Assembly (NCBI GenBank): GCA_964583605.1
Contig: CAZOWL010000016.1
Span: 1-56,323 of the forward strand
Length of the DNA: 56,323 nt
Direction of reading: 5' to 3'
DNA from: CAZOWL01 sp964583605
GTDB lineage: Bacteria; Pseudomonadota; Gammaproteobacteria; Chromatiales; Chromatiaceae
The notes beneath the pieces are model-generated. The model saw only the letters and a program-made list of their open reading frames with translations. It was not told the DNA's origin and made no database searches. The translations under genes were made by a program, and so were the position numbers. Each line of letters opens with the position of its first letter. Position 1 is the first letter of the stretch. Shown one piece after another: positions 36,127-48,069 of the stretch.

Positions 36127-38478
36127 ATGAGCAGACAAGTCAATCTAGGGCTGACCTTCTATGGCGGGGTCTCGCTGGCGGTCTTCGAGGCGGGCATCGC
36201 CTACGAGCTGGTCAGGGCGACGCAGTTTAGCCGGACGGATTCCAAGCCTGCGGGTGTCCCGGAGATCCACGTAGATGTGATCACCGGCACGTCCGCCGGT
36301 GGGCTGACCGCGGTACAGATGGCCGCCGCGTTGGCTGGGATGAACCCGGAAGGGGTGCTTGCTGCACTTGTGCACATCTGGTCGAACGAGGCCGATATCA
36401 GCGAGCTGCTTCCGGCGCCCGGATTCGAGGGTCAAGGGTTCCTTGACAACCAGCTCATACGCGACCGCCTCGGAAAGCTCCTCGATACCGCGTGCGAGAA
36501 GGTCGAGCACGGACGATTGGAAGAGGACCTCGATTTCTTCCTCACCTTGACCAATCTGAGCGGTTTGCGCGAGCCGGTCATGCTCGCAGAGGATCCGCGC
36601 CAGCCGATCTTCCCGTCGACGCGGCATGTCGAGTACGAGCACTTCCGAAGCCCGGACATCACTGACCCGCACCCGGAGATGCGCGAGCGGCTTGTCGAGG
36701 CGGCCGTGATCACGGCCGGCTTTCCGGTCGCCTTTCCCCCGGCGCTGAAGCCAAGCACCGCGATCGACGAGGGCGAGGCCTCAGGGCCCAGGACGCGTTT
36801 CGTCTACGTCGACGGCGGCATCATGGACAACCGCCCGCTCGGCGTGGCACTCGACAGCATCGCCGAGAAACCGGCGACGCAGCGGTTGTTCTTGTTCGTC
36901 GATCCGAGCGAGACCTGGGTCCCGCCGAGCTACGGTGTCGGAGATACCGCGAGCCTGCGGCTCGACCCGGCCGCCATTGCGTCGAAGATCAACAGCGTGG
37001 CGCGCTCGGACTCGATCTTCCATGATCTCGAGCGGGTCCGCGGTACCTACGATGGGCTGGCCGTCCTGGGGCAACTCTCGGTGTCGACGTTCCGTCTCTA
37101 CGAGGCCGCACTGACGGACCCGACAGTGCGGGAGACGCTCGAGACCGCCTACAAAGGACTCGACGGGGCCTATGAAGAGGTGATGCAGCGTCGCTTCAAC
37201 CCTGAGGCCTGGGGTGTCTGGCTGATGATCCAGGATCTGGCCAGTCCTGAGGTGCGAGCCGCTTGGGATGCGGTGCGCGGACAGGAGCGCTTCGCCCTGC
37301 GCGCGCGTCTTCACGAGCTTATGGACCGACTCGAGCCGACGCGTCTCGACGCCGCCGACGCCCGGGCCTGCAAGCACGCAATCGATACCGCCTCGCGTTG
37401 GACCGAGTATTATCGCGCGCTGCGCGGGCTCCGCGCCGTGGATGCGCGGTTTCGCCAGCTGAAATACCGGCTCTGGCACGAGCGCTTTCGCCTTCTGCCC
37501 AGGTGGCGCGCAGGTGACGCGACCGCGAAGCCGGCGTTGGCGGCAGGGCTTCAGCGCGCAGCCCGGGAGGCCTTCGAGGCCCTCAACGACGCAGCGGAGA
37601 AGCTCCGTGCCGAGCGGCGCGCGCTCGCGCGAGAACTGCTACACGGCGAGATCATTCCCCGGCTCAAGCCATCGAGCCTGCGTCCGGAGGACCTGGAGAC
37701 CCTCTTCTTCCAGTATGCCCAATCGATGCAGGTCCTCGAGGCGCTCGCCGGTTTTCGTTGGACCCCGAATCTGGCGGTACGGCGTATCACGCCCTTCGAC
37801 ATCTACTCCGACGACACCATACTTGCCGACGCGAGGCCGCTCGCAGGCGGGTCGTTTGGCGCATTCGGTGGTTTTCTTGACAAGACCTGGCGTATCAACG
37901 ACTTTCTGGTGGGTCGACTGGCGATGCGCGCGCAGCTGCGGCATGAGGGTCTGATCCCGGAGGACGCCTTCGACAGCTATCTGGACTGGTGCAAGAAGCA
38001 GGATGATGGCGTGATTGCGCGGCTGCCGCCGGGCACAGATGAGGAGGCCGCGGCCCTGGCGAGCTTCGCGGCGATGAAGCTGCCGGCAGGAGGATTTCGG
38101 GGCGATGCCGACAAGCCTGCCTGGCTGCTCGACAGCAAGCAGATGGCGGTCGAGCGGCTCCCGGGGACGCGCCTCGCGCGCGTCGTCCGCGAGATGCTTG
38201 ACTCAACGCGGCGGATCCTGCTTCTGAACAGGGGGGAGGTGCCTTACAGCCTCTTGCGCGCGGGCTCGCCGGCGCTCGCCGTAGGGGCCTGGCTGGTATG
38301 GGTCCTGGAGCAGTCGCTGCGGCCGCTGCCTCGCCCTGACGGGGATACCGGGGCGGCGCTTCGCGATCGCTCGCGCAGGTACCTGGCGGTGCTCTTGATC
38401 GGCGCCGTCTTGGCGGTCCTCCTGATCGGCGCCGCATTCGGCTTGCTGATCGCGCAGCTGCTGCCACATCTGCTCTAG
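36127..38478 (+). CDS. Long patatin-like phospholipase/acyl hydrolase with C-terminal membrane anchor
   Basis: 783-residue protein. The patatin domain occupies the first 280 residues: FYGGVSLAVFEAG (oxyanion region), the nucleophile Ser56 in ITGTSAGGLTA and the catalytic Asp229 in YVDGGIMDNRPLG. A long helical region follows, and the C-terminus ends with a strongly hydrophobic stretch (about residues 752-778) that may anchor it in the membrane. The size and layout resemble the DUF3376-type patatin-related proteins. The likely activity is phospholipid or acyl-ester hydrolysis. The ATG at 36127 follows AGGAGG. Confidence 0.9.
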   Translation: MSRQVNLGLTFYGGVSLAVFEAGIAYELVRATQFSRTDSKPAGVPEIHVDVITGTSAGGLTAVQMAAALAGMNPEGVLAALVHIWSNEADISELLPAPGFEGQGFLDNQLIRDRLGKLLDTACEKVEHGRLEEDLDFFLTLTNLSGLREPVMLAEDPRQPIFPSTRHVEYEHFRSPDITDPHPEMRERLVEAAVITAGFPVAFPPALKPSTAIDEGEASGPRTRFVYVDGGIMDNRPLGVALDSIAEKPATQRLFLFVDPSETWVPPSYGVGDTASLRLDPAAIASKINSVARSDSIFHDLERVRGTYDGLAVLGQLSVSTFRLYEAALTDPTVRETLETAYKGLDGAYEEVMQRRFNPEAWGVWLMIQDLASPEVRAAWDAVRGQERFALRARLHELMDRLEPTRLDAADARACKHAIDTASRWTEYYRALRGLRAVDARFRQLKYRLWHERFRLLPRWRAGDATAKPALAAGLQRAAREAFEALNDAAEKLRAERRALARELLHGEIIPRLKPSSLRPEDLETLFFQYAQSMQVLEALAGFRWTPNLAVRRITPFDIYSDDTILADARPLAGGSFGAFGGFLDKTWRINDFLVGRLAMRAQLRHEGLIPEDAFDSYLDWCKKQDDGVIARLPPGTDEEAAALASFAAMKLPAGGFRGDADKPAWLLDSKQMAVERLPGTRLARVVREMLDSTRRILLLNRGEVPYSLLRAGSPALAVGAWLVWVLEQSLRPLPRPDGDTGAALRDRSRRYLAVLLIGAVLAVLLIGAAFGLLIAQLLPHLL

Positions 38479-38594
38479 GTCAGGGTGCCAGCACCCTGGG
38501 GAGTGCCGAATTCGATCGAGAGGCGTACCCGCTCTCTGCCGAGCACATCGTGCGCGGCAGTTCTAGACCGGGCCTGCGACAGCCCCCAGGAGAC

Positions 38595-43040
<4,446 letters not shown>

Positions 43041-43326
43041 CGGCTAGCCGACGAGGTCATTGCGAGCCGCGAACATGCCCTGGACTGCATGGTTGCGGAG
43101 AGAAGGATCGGCGGCGCGGTGTTCGTCGCCGGCTTCTGACGGACGCGTGAGGCGTTATCCGGTGGAGAGGGCCTCGGGGATGCCGCGAGCTCGGCGGCGC
43201 CAGGCTGGGCCAGGCCGGGGACCAGCCCTTCGAGCGCGCGGAAGGAGCCGGTCGAGGGCGATCAACCCGCCGCCCCGCGCGATCAGGGGCAGCAGGCGCA
43301 GCGCGAGCCACAGCCCTCTACGCCTG

Positions 43327-43411
43327 CGGCCTGTCCCCGCGGGCGCGGGGGAACCCAACTGGCGCCCTGGCAAGCCGCATCCCAGGCGGGCCTAATCCCC
43401 GCGGGCGCGGG
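43327..43411. CRISPR. Two-repeat CRISPR relic, type I-E-like
   Basis: Two copies of TCCCCGCGGGCGCGGG lie 62 bp apart, at 43334-43349 and 43396-43411. The first is embedded in a 29-nt unit (43327-43355) that begins CGG and ends GGGGGAACC, resembling type I-E repeats with their GC-rich stem. The interval of about 33 nt between the units fits a spacer. The second unit stops abruptly after GCGCGGG, where an IS21-like end appears to begin. No cas gene is in the window. It is a degenerate remnant, not an active array. Confidence 0.5.
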
Positions 43412-43738
43412 TGTTTGGTGACAATTAACTTGGCTGGTCGACGACAACTAACTTGGCCGCTTTGCGAGGCTAACGATCATGGGCCGAGGCGAGCCACCCC
43501 GGACGATGACATGTCGCCTCGGCCCTGATCGTTCCCTCACCCCAACCCTCTCCCAGAGGGCGAGGGAGCGAACGTACTGCGCGAATTTCATGGTAAGGCA
43601 GCCGGAATTCTCGCAACGAGACGGCACGCGAATGTCCGGCAAGCGGAAGACCATGCAACAGGTCAGGTTATACATGAGCAGCAGGACACAAGGGCTGACG
43701 CAGAGGCAGGCGAGCGCCAAGGCGGGTATCTGTGAGCC
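43412..43738 (+). mobile_element. IS21-family remnant: left end and istA N-terminal fragment
   Basis: Starting at TGTTTGGTGACAATTAACTT there are two direct repeats, GACAATTAACTTGGC (43429) and GACAACTAACTTGGC (43451 region), like the multiple terminal repeats of IS21-type elements. At 43632-43738 a frame reads MSGKRKTMQQVRLYMSSRTQ and then GLTQRQASAKAGI, resembling the N-terminal helix-turn-helix of IstA-like transposases; homology is lost abruptly after GI. Repeat copy 10 separates the end repeats from the istA fragment. No istB is present. The family assignment is from memory of such sequences. Confidence 0.5.
43469..43597 (-). repeat. Dispersed 128-bp repeat, copy 10 (inside IS relic)
   Basis: Orientation-B copy, GCTAACGATCATGGGCCGAG to ATTTCATGGTAA, well conserved. 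It lies between the IS21-like terminal repeats and the istA-like fragment, so it probably inserted into the IS after that element had arrived. This is the best internal evidence that the repeat has been mobile. Confidence 0.9.
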
Positions 43739-43797
43739 TCTAGAGCCGCAGGGCGGGAAAGCGCTAGCGCATCCCGCCGTTCCTGACAGCATGTGAC

Positions 43798-43918
43798 GTC
43801 GAGCCAGACGGCGCATGGCTCCAACCGGCGAATCCCGAGATGGCACCGCGGTAGCTCCGCCACGACGACATCGAGATCTTCGGGATCGTCTCGGGGGTGG
43901 TCAGGCTGGGGGGGGTAG
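43798..43918 (+). pseudogene. LexA C-terminal fragment 1
   Basis: The frame from 43798 reads VEPDGAWLQPANPEMAPR, a stop codon, then LRHDDIEIFGIVSGVVRL. This is the very C-terminus of a LexA/S24-type repressor. Besides the in-frame TAG, a run of seven G residues before the final TAG adds one base. Upstream sequence is the istA relic, so the rest of the gene is gone. A second, longer LexA-like remnant with a near-identical end lies at 47.7-47.9 kb. Confidence 0.6.
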
Positions 43919-44062
43919 GGATCAGATCCCGATCCGCTCGGGCTGGTGCAGGCCGGATGGGATCTGGAAGGACCGAATCCCCAAGGACCGGCCGGCTTCA
44001 GGCCACTGAATGGGGGGCACCCCTGCTCTGACAGCAGGGGCTCGATGAAGCCTCGTGAAATC

Positions 44063-44389
44063 TCAGCGCGAGAGCAGGAAGGCCGTGAGGTCTGCAATCT
44101 GCCGATCCGTGAGCTCTGTCGGCGGCATCTGGGCGTCCGGGATGACGGACCTCGGATCCTTCAGGTAGCGCGCGATCCAGTCGGCGCTGCGCCGATCGGC
44201 CAGATCATCGAGCGAGCCGCCAACCTCCGCCATTGGACCGGCTTCACCAGCCCGCGTATGACAGACGTTACAAAGTTTTGCCTCGTAGAGCTGCTTGCCG
44301 GCGGCAACGTCGCCATCCTGGGCAGCCGCCAGGCCGCTGAGGAGCACGGCTGCGACGAGGGACAGGGGAGATAATATGCGACGGCTCAT
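44063..44389 (-). CDS. Small exported c-type cytochrome
   Basis: 108-residue monohaem cytochrome c with a signal peptide (hydrophobic residues 8-22, cleavage near AAAQD). The haem motif is CNVCH (Cys40, Cys43, His44) and the likely axial methionine is Met87 in PDAQMPPT. The mature size of about 85 residues and the DLTAFLLSR end are typical of class I cytochromes that carry electrons in the periplasm. The ATG at 44389 is used; the upstream part of the open frame has no signal character. The partner enzyme is not in the neighbourhood. Confidence 0.9.
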   Translation of the reverse strand: MSRRILSPLSLVAAVLLSGLAAAQDGDVAAGKQLYEAKLCNVCHTRAGEAGPMAEVGGSLDDLADRRSADWIARYLKDPRSVIPDAQMPPTELTDRQIADLTAFLLSR

Positions 44390-44751
44390 CTGTCTCGCTC
44401 CTGAAGCGCTTATGGTGGATCTGCGCGTACACCCGTCTACGCGCTCTGGGTGAGGCTCGATCAACGCTGCCGCCTCGTTGCGCACCGCTCGGCGCCGAAC
44501 GGTTAGGGTGTGTTGACGGAGGTCATCGAGGCCGCCTGGCTGGCAGAGCGGCCGCGCGTGACCACCGAATCGTTGTGCCTGTGCTCAGATGGGGGGCCCA
44601 AGTGGCGTCCGCCATCAGGGGTTGCCGGGGGCGCCGCAGCGATCGGCCCAGATGGGAGCCGAGGGCCGAGGCCAGTGCAGCCCATCACCGACTGGCGCTC
44701 GTGCCCAGTATCGATCGCCGCACCGGGTCCGGCTCGGTGTGGCCGTTTCAA
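44390..44751. other. Intergenic stretch with no recognised gene
   Basis: About 360 bp between the cytochrome gene and the 50-residue exported protein gene. Frames on both strands are open for 80-120 codons because of high GC content, but none has a ribosome binding site or a known motif. The plus-strand string LTEVIEAAWLAERPRVTTE could be a relic of a lost gene; this is a guess. Confidence 0.4.
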
Positions 44752-44904
44752 TCACTCGGTCAACGGGCCTGTGGTCGGCCGTTTCTGGACCTGCACCACG
44801 GCCGCATGGTCGCTTCCGGCCTGCATCTGATCCGACTGATCCATCGTGCCCGCGGCGAAGACGCCGCCGATGAGCACAAGGGCGATGGCAACTGCGCTGA
44901 GCAT
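44752..44904 (-). CDS. 50-residue exported small protein
   Basis: A short gene of only 51 codons. Translation is MLSAVAIALVLIGGVFAAGT, then a hydrophilic tail rich in Asp, Gln and Thr (MDQSDQMQAGSDHAAVV, QVQKRPTTGPLTE). The first 18 residues form a signal peptide or membrane anchor. AGGAGGT precedes the ATG at ideal spacing, and a strong promoter with a palindrome in its spacer lies about 45 bp further upstream. Together these make a real gene likely. The function is unknown; it precedes the cytochrome c gene on the same strand by about 360 bp. Confidence 0.7.
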   Translation of the reverse strand: MLSAVAIALVLIGGVFAAGTMDQSDQMQAGSDHAAVVQVQKRPTTGPLTE

Positions 44905-44949
44905 CGTGACTACCTCCTGATGCGATGTCGAGGTTGCAAACAGTAAAAA

Positions 44950-44977
44950 ATTATATTAGCGAATGCTAATTCTTCAA
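44950..44977 (-). promoter_or_regulatory. Sigma-70-like promoter with a palindrome filling the spacer
   Basis: On the minus strand TTGAAG (44977-44972) and a perfect TATAAT (44955-44950) are separated by 16 bp. The 16-bp spacer region coincides with the palindrome ATTAGCATTCGCTAAT (44955-44970; arms ATTAGC/GCTAAT around a four-base centre). A repressor bound there would block RNA polymerase. The stretch is strikingly AT-rich in a GC-rich region. It reads toward the 50-residue exported protein gene. ArsR-family repressors use palindromes of this kind, but the regulator is unknown. Confidence 0.7.
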
Positions 44978-45187
44978 CTAATCCCGGCCCCCGCCTATCG
45001 CAGCTCAGACCCCGGACCTCTCGCTTACGAGGCGCGACAGCTGGAATCAGGTCTCCGAGGCGTAGCCTGAGGTCGTTAGAACGAGCATTGAGCGCCTGGG
45101 GGCGGCACGCCCTGGCGCCGACCAGGCAAGGTGGCTGTGGGCGCGCAGCCGTCTACTCGCGTTGCACCTAGCTCGATCAAGGCTCGA

Positions 45188-45492
45188 TCAAGCCGGATCC
45201 GGCGTCGCACCAGTCTCCAGCTGCTCGAGCCTAACCCGCAGCTCGGCGATCTGCTCGCTCAGAGGCCTTGCCGAGGGCGTAGGCGGCGCTGCGCGTCCCG
45301 GGCGGGTCTCGCTAGCCTCGGCCGCCCTTCGACCCAAATCGCCACCGCGGCCCCGGCCACCACCGCAGTGTGCGCGACGACGACCCTGGCCCCGCCCCAG
45401 GCCCCGCGCCTGGCCTTGACCGGGGCCTCGACCCAGGCCCCGCCCCTGGCCTCGACCGGGGCCACCTGGACCGGTCCGTCTCGCATAGGCAT
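45188..45492 (-). pseudogene. Glycine/arginine-rich DUF5320-like protein, frameshifted near the start
   Basis: A good ribosome binding site (GGAGG) precedes ATGCCTATGCGAGAC at 45492, giving MPMRDG, but the family-like continuation TGPGGPGRGQGRGLGRGPGQ lies in the next frame. The two join if one base is restored in GACGG_ACC near 45480. The second frame then runs through a Gly/Arg-rich region to a helical end, LSEQIAELRVRLEQLETG, at 45188. The layout (MPxGDGTGP start, Gly-rich middle, C-terminal coiled coil) is that of DUF5320 proteins. It is either a recent pseudogene or a sequencing error. Confidence 0.55.
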
Positions 45493-45702
45493 CTGCCTTC
45501 CTCCCACACGACAGCCGCGCTTGGCAGCTGCTTGCCTGACGCATCGCCCCAGCGGCCATGGCCTGACCAAGGCATCCGGGCGCCCAAGCAGCGACCCATG
45601 CGCTGCCCACGGCCACAGTATCGGCCTATTCCTGACTGCCTTACCTGATATTTCGCAATGTTCGACGCACCGATGCGCAATCCAAAGGGCGCCGTCCAGG
45701 GA

Positions 45703-46503
45703 TCATTCCGCAGGGAGCTCGGGCCTCTTCGCAACGGGCTGGCGGCCCCGCGTGATGAGCCGGGCGAGCGCCTCTAGCCTCTCGACTCCAAGGTCGGAGA
45801 CGGCCGCGAACGCCAGCCCATTGCGCCGCCACGAGACCAGATTGAAGCCGCGCCTGGCGTGCGCCCGCGGCTCTGCGTTCGTCAGCGCCGTCGGCATTGC
45901 GAAGAGGTTGACGAGGTGCTCGCCGTGGCGGAAGACGAGCGCGGCGACGGTGCGGTTGCCGACATAGTCGAGCCGGGCCCCGACGAGGGCGAAGCCCGCG
46001 TGGGCGAAGTCAGCCACCGGGGGCGCGAAGTCGAGCTTGCCGGCGAGCCAGCGCCCGATCGCGTCCGGATCGGCAGTGGTGACGTCCGTGAGATGCTCGG
46101 GCAGGAGCGAGCGCACGTGGCTCGCAACCAGCTCTTCGCCCAAGGCATCCCGCGGCGCGGGGGCGTCGTGGTGACGCACCGCGGCCAGCAACAGGAGCGC
46201 CCCGATTAGGATCGGCAGGACCCAGCGCGACCAGCCCCGGAACCGGCCGACCACGCCAGGGCAGCCACAGGCGCGGGCGTGCACCTGCATCAGGATGGCA
46301 CGGCGCAGATCCGCGGGCGCCGCGTGATAGGGTAGGTGCTTGCGCAGGCAGTCGCGCAAGGCCTCGGGCCCGGCGAACACCCCCTGGCAGCCGGCGCAGT
46401 GACGCAAGTGCCGCGCGACCTCTTCGGCCGTCGCGGCATCCAGCTCGCCGTCCAGATAGGCGTGCAGCCAGGCCAGGCACTCCTCACAAGTCATCTCATT
46501 CAT
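45703..46503 (-). CDS. Anti-sigma factor with zinc-finger N-terminus and one membrane segment
   Basis: 266-residue protein. The N-terminal zf-HC2 motif is EECLAW...RHLRHCAGC (His32, Cys36, Cys39), the sigma-binding zinc domain of RsiW/ChrR-type anti-sigma factors. A single membrane segment lies at about residues 93-110 (VLPILIGALLLLAAV), followed by a periplasmic sensor domain of about 150 residues. Its start overlaps the end of the sigma gene by eight bases (ATGAATGA), the usual coupled arrangement. The gene is intact although its sigma partner is frameshifted. Confidence 0.88.
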   Translation of the reverse strand: MNEMTCEECLAWLHAYLDGELDAATAEEVARHLRHCAGCQGVFAGPEALRDCLRKHLPYHAAPADLRRAILMQVHARACGCPGVVGRFRGWSRWVLPILIGALLLLAAVRHHDAPAPRDALGEELVASHVRSLLPEHLTDVTTADPDAIGRWLAGKLDFAPPVADFAHAGFALVGARLDYVGNRTVAALVFRHGEHLVNLFAMPTALTNAEPRAHARRGFNLVSWRRNGLAFAAVSDLGVERLEALARLITRGRQPVAKRPELPAE

Positions 46504-47025
46504 CGCAGTCCAAGAGCCTCTTGCGGAGCAGCTCGCGCCCGCGCGCCAGGCGCGACATCACGGTGCCGAGCGGCGTGCCGATGACGAGCGCGATCTCTTT
46601 GTAGGACATCTCTTCGAACTCTTTGAGGACGATCACCTCACGAAAGGGCGGCGGGAGGGCATCCAACGCCTGCACGAGGCGGCCGCGGTCTTGGGTCCGG
46701 CTCTCATCCAGACCTCAGGCGTCTCCCAGTGAGACAGGTGGGCCAGGCCGGCCTCACCGAGCCCCTCTTCGTCGTCGAGCCCGACGTAACGCTCCCCGGC
46801 CGCCTTCTTGATCCAGGTGTAGCTGTGGTTGCGCACGATCTTGAGCAGCCAGGCGCGGGGGCTCTCGCCATCGAACCGCGCGATTGCCCCCAAGGCGCGC
46901 AGACAGCTCTCCTGCACCACGTCCTGCGCGGCGCTCTCGTCGCGCGTCAGCCAACGTGCCAGGTTGTAGGCCGCATCCAGATGCGGCACGACCAGCACCT
47001 CGAAACGATGTGCGTCGCTGTTCAT
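46496..47025 (-). pseudogene. ECF sigma factor gene with a single-base frameshift
   Basis: From the ATG at 47025 (MNSDAHRFEVLVVPHLDAAY) the frame encodes sigma region 2 (WLTRDESAAQDVVQESCLRAL) and runs to ETPEVW. The rest of the sigma factor continues in another frame: LDESRTQDRGRLVQALDALP, then region 4 with MSYKEIALVIGTPLGTVMSR and the end KRLLDCDE, stopping at 46496. One missing base near 46711 (GTC_TGG) explains the break. Without it the protein would be about 175 residues and normal. As sequenced, region 4, which binds the -35 element, is lost. Confidence 0.85.
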
Positions 47026-47060
47026 AGGCCCTCCGGCCTTTAACTCGCGACCGCGGATAT

Positions 47061-47099
47061 TTATTCCCGACGAAGAAATCTTCCCGGTTTCGGGAATAA
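47061..47099. promoter_or_regulatory. Back-to-back GGGAATAA elements, putative ECF promoters
   Basis: The string TTATTCCCGA (47061-47070) and its exact reverse complement TCGGGAATAA (47090-47099) flank a 19-base centre. Each GGGAATAA points away from the centre: the left one toward the sigma gene 36 bp away, the right one toward the exported protein gene at 47213. GGGAATAA is a plausible ECF -35-type element. The arrangement suggests a shared control region in which the sigma factor drives itself and the divergent gene. A palindromic operator is the alternative. Confidence 0.55.
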
Positions 47100-47212
47100 C
47101 GGCGCATCCCCGGCGGTTAAGCCCTGCGACAGCCGTCGGTTGATGCCACGCCCGGGCCAAGGCACCCGCGGCCCTTGCGTGGCCAGCCAAACCTCAACTT
47201 GGAGACTTAACG

Positions 47213-47569
47213 ATGAAATACCTGATCAGTGCAACCACCCTCGCCCTGCTGGCCAATACCGCCGTCGCCGGCGACATCTACGGCAGCTTCAACAGCCCCG
47301 AGCTCGACACGGGCTACGGCTTGCGCTACCGCGGCCCGGCCGCCCCCGCGGCGCCCAGCGGGGTGCGGGTATCGCTTTACGACTTCTTCGCCGACGGCCC
47401 CGACCTGCCCGCGAGCGTGACCGATGTCCCGCCTGAGCGCCTGACCGGCGAGCGCCTCACCTCCTATGACACCATCATGCTGGGCAACCCGGACGCCAGT
47501 CCCATCTCGCATGCCGCTGGCTCCGGTGCCTTGGGGGTCGATCGGCACGCCGTCGCCCAGGCCGAGTAG
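47213..47569 (+). CDS. Small exported protein divergent from the ECF sigma gene
   Basis: 118-residue protein with a signal peptide (MKYLISATTLALLANTAVAG, cleavage after AVA). The mature part starts DIYGSFNSPELDTGYGLRYR and contains no cysteine, so it is not a metal-binding bufferin-type peptide. The ribosome binding site GGAGA lies eight bases before the ATG. A hairpin terminator follows the stop. I do not recognise the family. Its position across from the sigma/anti-sigma pair with mirrored GGGAATAA elements makes it the likely target of that sigma factor. Confidence 0.75.
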   Translation: MKYLISATTLALLANTAVAGDIYGSFNSPELDTGYGLRYRGPAAPAAPSGVRVSLYDFFADGPDLPASVTDVPPERLTGERLTSYDTIMLGNPDASPISHAAGSGALGVDRHAVAQAE

Positions 47570-47591
47570 CCCCTGCGCGGAGTGCCCGAGC

Positions 47592-47615
47592 GGGCCGGCG
47601 TGCGCCGGCCCTTCT
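47592..47615 (+). terminator. Hairpin terminator after the exported protein gene
   Basis: A perfect 8-bp stem GGGCCGGC/GCCGGCCC with a four-base loop GTGC is followed by TTCT. It lies 22 bp after the stop codon at 47569. The T tract is short, so the terminator strength is uncertain. Confidence 0.55.
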
Positions 47616-47719
47616 CCCCTCATCGAGACTCGCCATCGCCGGGGCGGCCGGCAACGCCTGCCGCGGCCGATGGCTGCCTGGGCGCCGCTTCAACCTTCTC
47701 TCCTGGCCCTTCGGGCCGA

Positions 47720-47936
47720 TACCGCCTCGATATCGAGCAGCGCCCGACGGCCGAGCACGGCGAGACCCTGTTCGCCCTGGTCAACGGCGAGTCGGTGACC
47801 CTGAAGCGCTTCTACGTCGAGCCCGACGACGTGCGGCTCAAGCCGGAGAATCCCGAGATGGCGCCGCTGTATCTGCGCCATAACGAGATCGAGATCTAGG
47901 GGATCGTCTCGGGGGGTCGTCAGGCTGGCGGGGTAG
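47720..47936 (+). pseudogene. LexA C-terminal fragment 2
   Basis: The frame reads YRLDIEQRPTAEHGETLFAL, then VNGESVTLKRFYVEPDDVRL and KPENPEMAPLYLRHNEIEI before a TAG at 47897. This is the C-terminal half of a LexA-type repressor, including the catalytic-lysine segment VTLKRF. The expected continuation GIVSGVVRLAG follows the stop codon, after a one-base gain in a G run, and ends at TAG 47934-47936. So CAG has become TAG and a second indel has occurred. No N-terminal DNA-binding domain precedes it; the 5' end merges with unrelated sequence. Confidence 0.75.
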
Positions 47937-48069
47937 GGCTTGGGCGGGGCAGTGGGCTTGCATCGGCCAGGAGCCGCGGACCATCGAGCCCCGCGCGAGC
48001 GAGCCTCCGGCGAGGTTTGCTACCTCTCCAGCCCGCGGAGCGAGCAGCGGCGATCCGAGAGGCTATCGA

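Noticed and set aside
36127..36672. Minus-strand frame overlapping the patatin-like gene start
   Set aside because: It lies opposite the conserved GTSAGG motif and has no domain of its own.
43155..43373. 72-codon minus-strand frame in the region after the helicase gene
   Set aside because: Arg/Pro/Gly-rich translation overlapping the CRISPR-like relic, without a ribosome binding site.
43327..43411. An active CRISPR array
   Set aside because: Only two imperfect repeat units and no cas genes are present, so it is reported only as a relic.
45259..45570. Alternative reading of the DUF5320 region as an intact 78-codon protein in the start-codon frame
   Set aside because: After MPMRDG that frame is Ala/Val/Arg-rich without family features, whereas the neighbouring frame has the Gly-rich body and coiled-coil end.
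45131..45967. 278-codon plus-strand frame across the DUF5320-like and anti-sigma genes
   Set aside because: No ribosome binding site, Ser/Thr/Pro/Arg-rich translation, and it opposes the anti-sigma gene, which has clear zinc and membrane motifs.
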